From Hepatocystis sp. ex Piliocolobus tephrosceles (taxonomy: Eukaryota > Apicomplexa > Aconoidasida > Haemosporida > Plasmodiidae), in assembly GCA_902459845.2 (NCBI GenBank), contig CABPSV020000023.1, forward strand, positions 22,663 through 32,681: 10,019 nt of DNA. The letters run 5' to 3'. Every line of letters begins with the position of its first letter. Position 1 is the stretch's first letter. This document shows positions 7,845 to 10,019 of this stretch, piece after piece. The position numbers and the translations under genes are program-made. The notes beneath the pieces were generated by a model. That model was not told the origin of the DNA, ran no database searches, and saw nothing but the letters and a program-made list of their open reading frames with translations.

Positions 7845-8328
7845 TACAAAAACATTAATTTTATTTCTCCACTTTTATCTATTTTTATTAATTTTTCTTT
7901 TTTAAAAGCAAACATTTGTTTAAAATAAAAAAAAGTGATTTAAAATAGTAATAGCTTTTTTTAACTGTGAAATATACTTAAAAAATGAAACAAGTTTTTT
8001 GTGTCCGCTTGTTTCTTATCGCAAATAAACACATACATATATATATATTCATTATCATATGATTGTATAAATATATTTTTTAAAACGTCATAAATTTAAA
8101 GATGTAAAGTGTAAAGTATTTTTTTTTCAAAAATGAAATGTAAAAATAAAAAAATTTCAATATATAAATATGTAGACCATTTTATATATGTTTATCGAAT
8201 AATAAGGTAATTTTTCTTTTTATTAAAAAAAGAAAAAAAGGTTTAAATATTTTATATATTTTAACAACTCGCTTGAGTTATTAATTAATACACACGCATA
8301 TACATATGTATATATATATATATATTAA
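7845..8328. other. convergent intergenic region
   Basis: It lies between the 3' end of the tentative plus-strand small gene and the stop of the minus-strand gene at 8329. It holds the 8-bp inverted repeat at 7987-8015, a T-rich/A-rich self-complementary stretch near 8212-8239 and a small AACTC-GCTT-GAGTT hairpin near 8265-8280. A 25-codon frame from ATG 7985 was noted and not accepted. Confidence 0.65.
7987..8015. repeat. 8-bp inverted repeat with 13-bp loop
   Basis: GAAACAAG (7987-7994) and CTTGTTTC (8008-8015) are exact reverse complements. The loop TTTTTTGTGTCCG and flanks are GC-richer than the surrounding spacer. It could be a 3' UTR hairpin or a piece of a small RNA; no known family is recognised. 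Confidence 0.6.
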
Positions 8329-9401
8329 TTATCGATTCTTAACTGATGGTAAGTTGTTGTAGTAATATGTCTTTAATGCTATTACATTATTAGTTCCTAA
8401 ATTATATGTTGTGTCGATTTCAGAACTGTTAAATGAGGTACATGATAAATCAAAATTTTGTTTTTTTAATTTTTTTAAAAAGGGTTTTTTGTTTAAATGG
8501 TTATATATATATTTGTAATATTCATAACCTTTGACAGTTTTGTAATTATTTCCTTCTTCTGGGTATATTTCTTCGTTATTCACCCCGACGTTGTTATTAA
8601 CCCCGTCGCTGTTAATATAATTTTTTTTTGCTTGTTTATTGTGTTGCGCAAAATATAAATCACTATAAACACTATTTTTTTCAAAAAATATTCGTTGTAA
8701 TCTTGTTACATGTAATTTTAATATATTTTCTAATTTTGATAATATGTGCAAATTTTCAAAAATTGTACAGAGATTTATTTCATTTTTTACTCTGTTCATA
8801 TTATTTCCATTATAATAAAAGTTTTTCAAGTTTTTTTTTAATTTTAATTTTATCTTATGGTTAATGAACCATAAGCCAAAGCAAAAATTTTTAGTTTCTA
8901 TTCTTTTTAATTTACTCCAATTTTTTAAATTCATAATTACCCATTTTAGTAATTTTTTTCTACTGGTTATATTATTTAATATTTCTATTCCTCTTCCTGC
9001 TTTTAACATACATACAACTAGTTCTTTTCCTTCTTCAAATGTCAGAAAGTTTTGTTCTTGATTGTCTTTTACTTGAAAAAAAAAAAAAAAAAAATAAGGC
9101 GAAAATAAGGCGAAAATAAGGCGAAAATAAGGCGAAAATAAGGTAAAAATAAGGAAAAAATAAGGAAAAAATAAGGAAAAAATAAGGAAAAAATAAGGAA
9201 AAAATAAGGAAAAAATAAGACAAAAATATGGAAAAAATAAGGAAAAAATAAGGAAAAAATAAGGCAAAAATAATGCAAAGTGAGACAAAAAAAGTGAAGC
9301 AAACTGTTTTTTTGTGACTAAGTTGAAGTGTGTACATGTGCATATACACATCTGTTTAAGATGCAAAACAAATAGTAGGTAACATTCTTACATTTAACCA
9401 T
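8329..9401 (-). CDS. two-exon gene with a 10-nt first exon, basic 250-residue protein of unknown function
   Basis: Exon 1 is 9401-9392, ATGGTTAAAT, ending at donor GTAAGA. The 320-bp intron (9072-9391) ends with a T run and TTTTCAAG. Exon 2 is 9071-8329. The junction codon is TTA, giving MVKLKDNQEQNF as N terminus. An in-frame TAA lies eight codons upstream of the ATG, so no longer start exists in that exon. Residues 12-55 (LTFEEGKELVVCMLKAGRG and a Leu/Trp-rich segment) look folded and are probably the conserved part. After that come a Lys/Leu-rich stretch (KLKLKKNLKNF), a helical region around 105-135, an Asn-rich linker (SDGVNNNVGVNNEE) and a Lys-rich tail. The protein is strongly basic, with no signal peptide, membrane segment or catalytic motif. 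I do not recognise the family. Reading through the intron instead would add a Phe/Leu/Tyr/Pro-rich repeat that is not real protein. Confidence 0.75.
9072..9391 (-). other. intron of the 8329-9401 gene, carrying a repeat array
   Basis: Donor GTAAGA at 9391, acceptor CAAG ending at 9072 after an 18-T run on the minus strand. The phase (one base before, two after) matches both exons. Most of the intron is the 11-bp repeat array, which makes the minus strand T-rich almost throughout. Confidence 0.75.
9091..9280. repeat. 11-bp tandem array, 17 units with exact spacing
   Basis: Units run AAAATAAGGCG, then AAAATAAGGAA and variants. The single T of each unit falls at 9095, 9106, 9117 and so on every 11 bases to 9271, with no slip in phase. 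The first four to five units have GGCG and later ones mostly GGAA, so there are two subtypes. Because 11 is not a multiple of 3, all three minus-strand frames stay open as Phe/Leu/Tyr/Pro/Ile-rich peptide, producing false open frames. Confidence 0.92.
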
Positions 9402-10019
9402 TGTAGAACAGATCAATGAGTTTTAAAAAAAAAAAAAAAAAATGCTAAATCTTAGTCACATTTTAATTACAAAAAAAAAAAAAAATATTTTTTTTATAAT
9501 TTTTTTTTTTTTTTTTTTAAATTGTTGACTTTTTTAGTTGTTACAAAAAATAACTAAAAAAAAAAAAAAATATGAATGATCATACGCAATACAAACAAGG
9601 GTATAAAATTTTGAAAAAATCTCCCCAAAAAAAAAAAAATAAATAAATAAATCTTTTATAACGTACGAAAATAGTGTCATCTATATAATAAATAAAAAAA
9701 AAACAAAAAAGTATAATTCATTAAGAGGAAAAACAAAAATAAGCTTTTAAAAAAATTTTAGTAAACATTAGTGCAATTTCTTATAAAAAAAATATATCAT
9801 TGTACAAACAAGTAGACACATATGACCGCCCTTTTGGTTAAAATTGATTTGTTTTTTATGCCTCTTCTTTTTTAATTTATTTATACATGTTTGTCCATTT
9901 GTTTTTGCATTTTATCATTTATGTGTTCTTATATACATATATATGTAAAGTGTTGCGATTTATGCATTTTGTTATATACATATATGTGTAAAGTGTTGCG
10001 TTTTATGCATTTTGTTATA
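9402..10019. other. upstream region of the 8329-9401 gene, no gene seen
   Basis: The part next to 9401 should hold 5' UTR and promoter of the minus-strand gene. It contains several A or T runs of 12-18 bases, an AAAT array near 9638-9652 and the 43-bp minisatellite at the right edge. I found no coding segment on either strand. Confidence 0.7.
9931..10019. repeat. 43-bp minisatellite, two copies plus start of a third
   Basis: Copy 1 spans 9931-9973 and copy 2 spans 9974-10016; they differ at two positions. ATA at 10017-10019 begins a third copy. Each unit contains GTAAAGTGTTGCG and TATGCATTTTGTT. The array continues beyond the window. Confidence 0.9.

Noticed and set aside
7985..8062. 25-codon plus-strand frame starting MKQVFCVRLFLIANK
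   Set aside because: Its start overlaps the inverted repeat at 7987-8015 and it soon becomes Ile/His/Tyr from a TA/CA tract. No splice partner was found.
8628..9061. Two plus-strand frames of 78 and 65 codons
   Set aside because: They are antisense shadows of the second exon of the 8329-9401 gene and have membrane-like composition only because they complement Lys/Asn codons.
9035..9366. Three overlapping minus-strand open frames rich in Phe, Leu, Tyr and Pro, one fused to the 8329 exon
   Set aside because: They are translations of the 11-bp intron repeat in all three frames. A T-rich acceptor at 9072 and an in-phase donor at 9391 explain the region as an intron.
1..10019. A novel defence, mobile or virus-derived system
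   Set aside because: No transposase, reverse transcriptase, integrase, nuclease, toxin, CRISPR array or terminal repeats with target duplication were seen. The content fits ordinary Plasmodium chromosomal DNA.

Overview
The window looks like nuclear DNA of a malaria parasite (Plasmodium or a close relative). It is extremely AT-rich, with intergenic poly-A/poly-T runs and (TA)n tracts. The coding parts are rich in Asn and Lys with low-complexity inserts, and the introns are short GT-AG introns with T-rich acceptors. I cannot fix the species; nothing seen is diagnostic of P. falciparum in particular.

Layout, left to right. 1-1067 is non-coding, with a 24-bp tandem repeat at the edge, a perfect 16-bp inverted repeat and a 48-A run. 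1068-4436 (+) is an uninterrupted gene for a Utp25 homologue, the DEAD-box-like nucleolar factor of the small-subunit (SSU) processome; it is the only product I recognise with confidence. 4437-5150 holds a 77-A run, a T-poor degenerate repeat and a hairpin. 5151-5828 (-) contains four short coding-like segments with splice-like borders that can be joined into a protein of about 93 residues (tentative). 5829-6229 is AT-rich spacer. 6230-7413 (-) is a two-exon gene for a 304-residue protein of unknown function. 7525-7844 (+) is a tentative two-exon gene for a 63-residue protein, starting only 111 bp from the divergent start of its neighbour. 7845-8328 is a convergent intergenic stretch with a hairpin. 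8329-9401 (-) is a two-exon gene for a basic 250-residue protein of unknown function, with a 10-nt first exon and an intron carrying 17 exactly spaced copies of an 11-bp repeat. 9402-10019 is its upstream region and ends in a 43-bp minisatellite that runs off the window.

No operon-like or pathway relationship among the genes is visible; they appear to be independent eukaryotic transcription units. I saw no tRNA, rRNA, mobile element, CRISPR array or virus-derived gene. The most useful results are the splice models: open reading frames alone would miss two small genes, call false starts for the two larger minus-strand genes, and turn an intron repeat into spurious protein.
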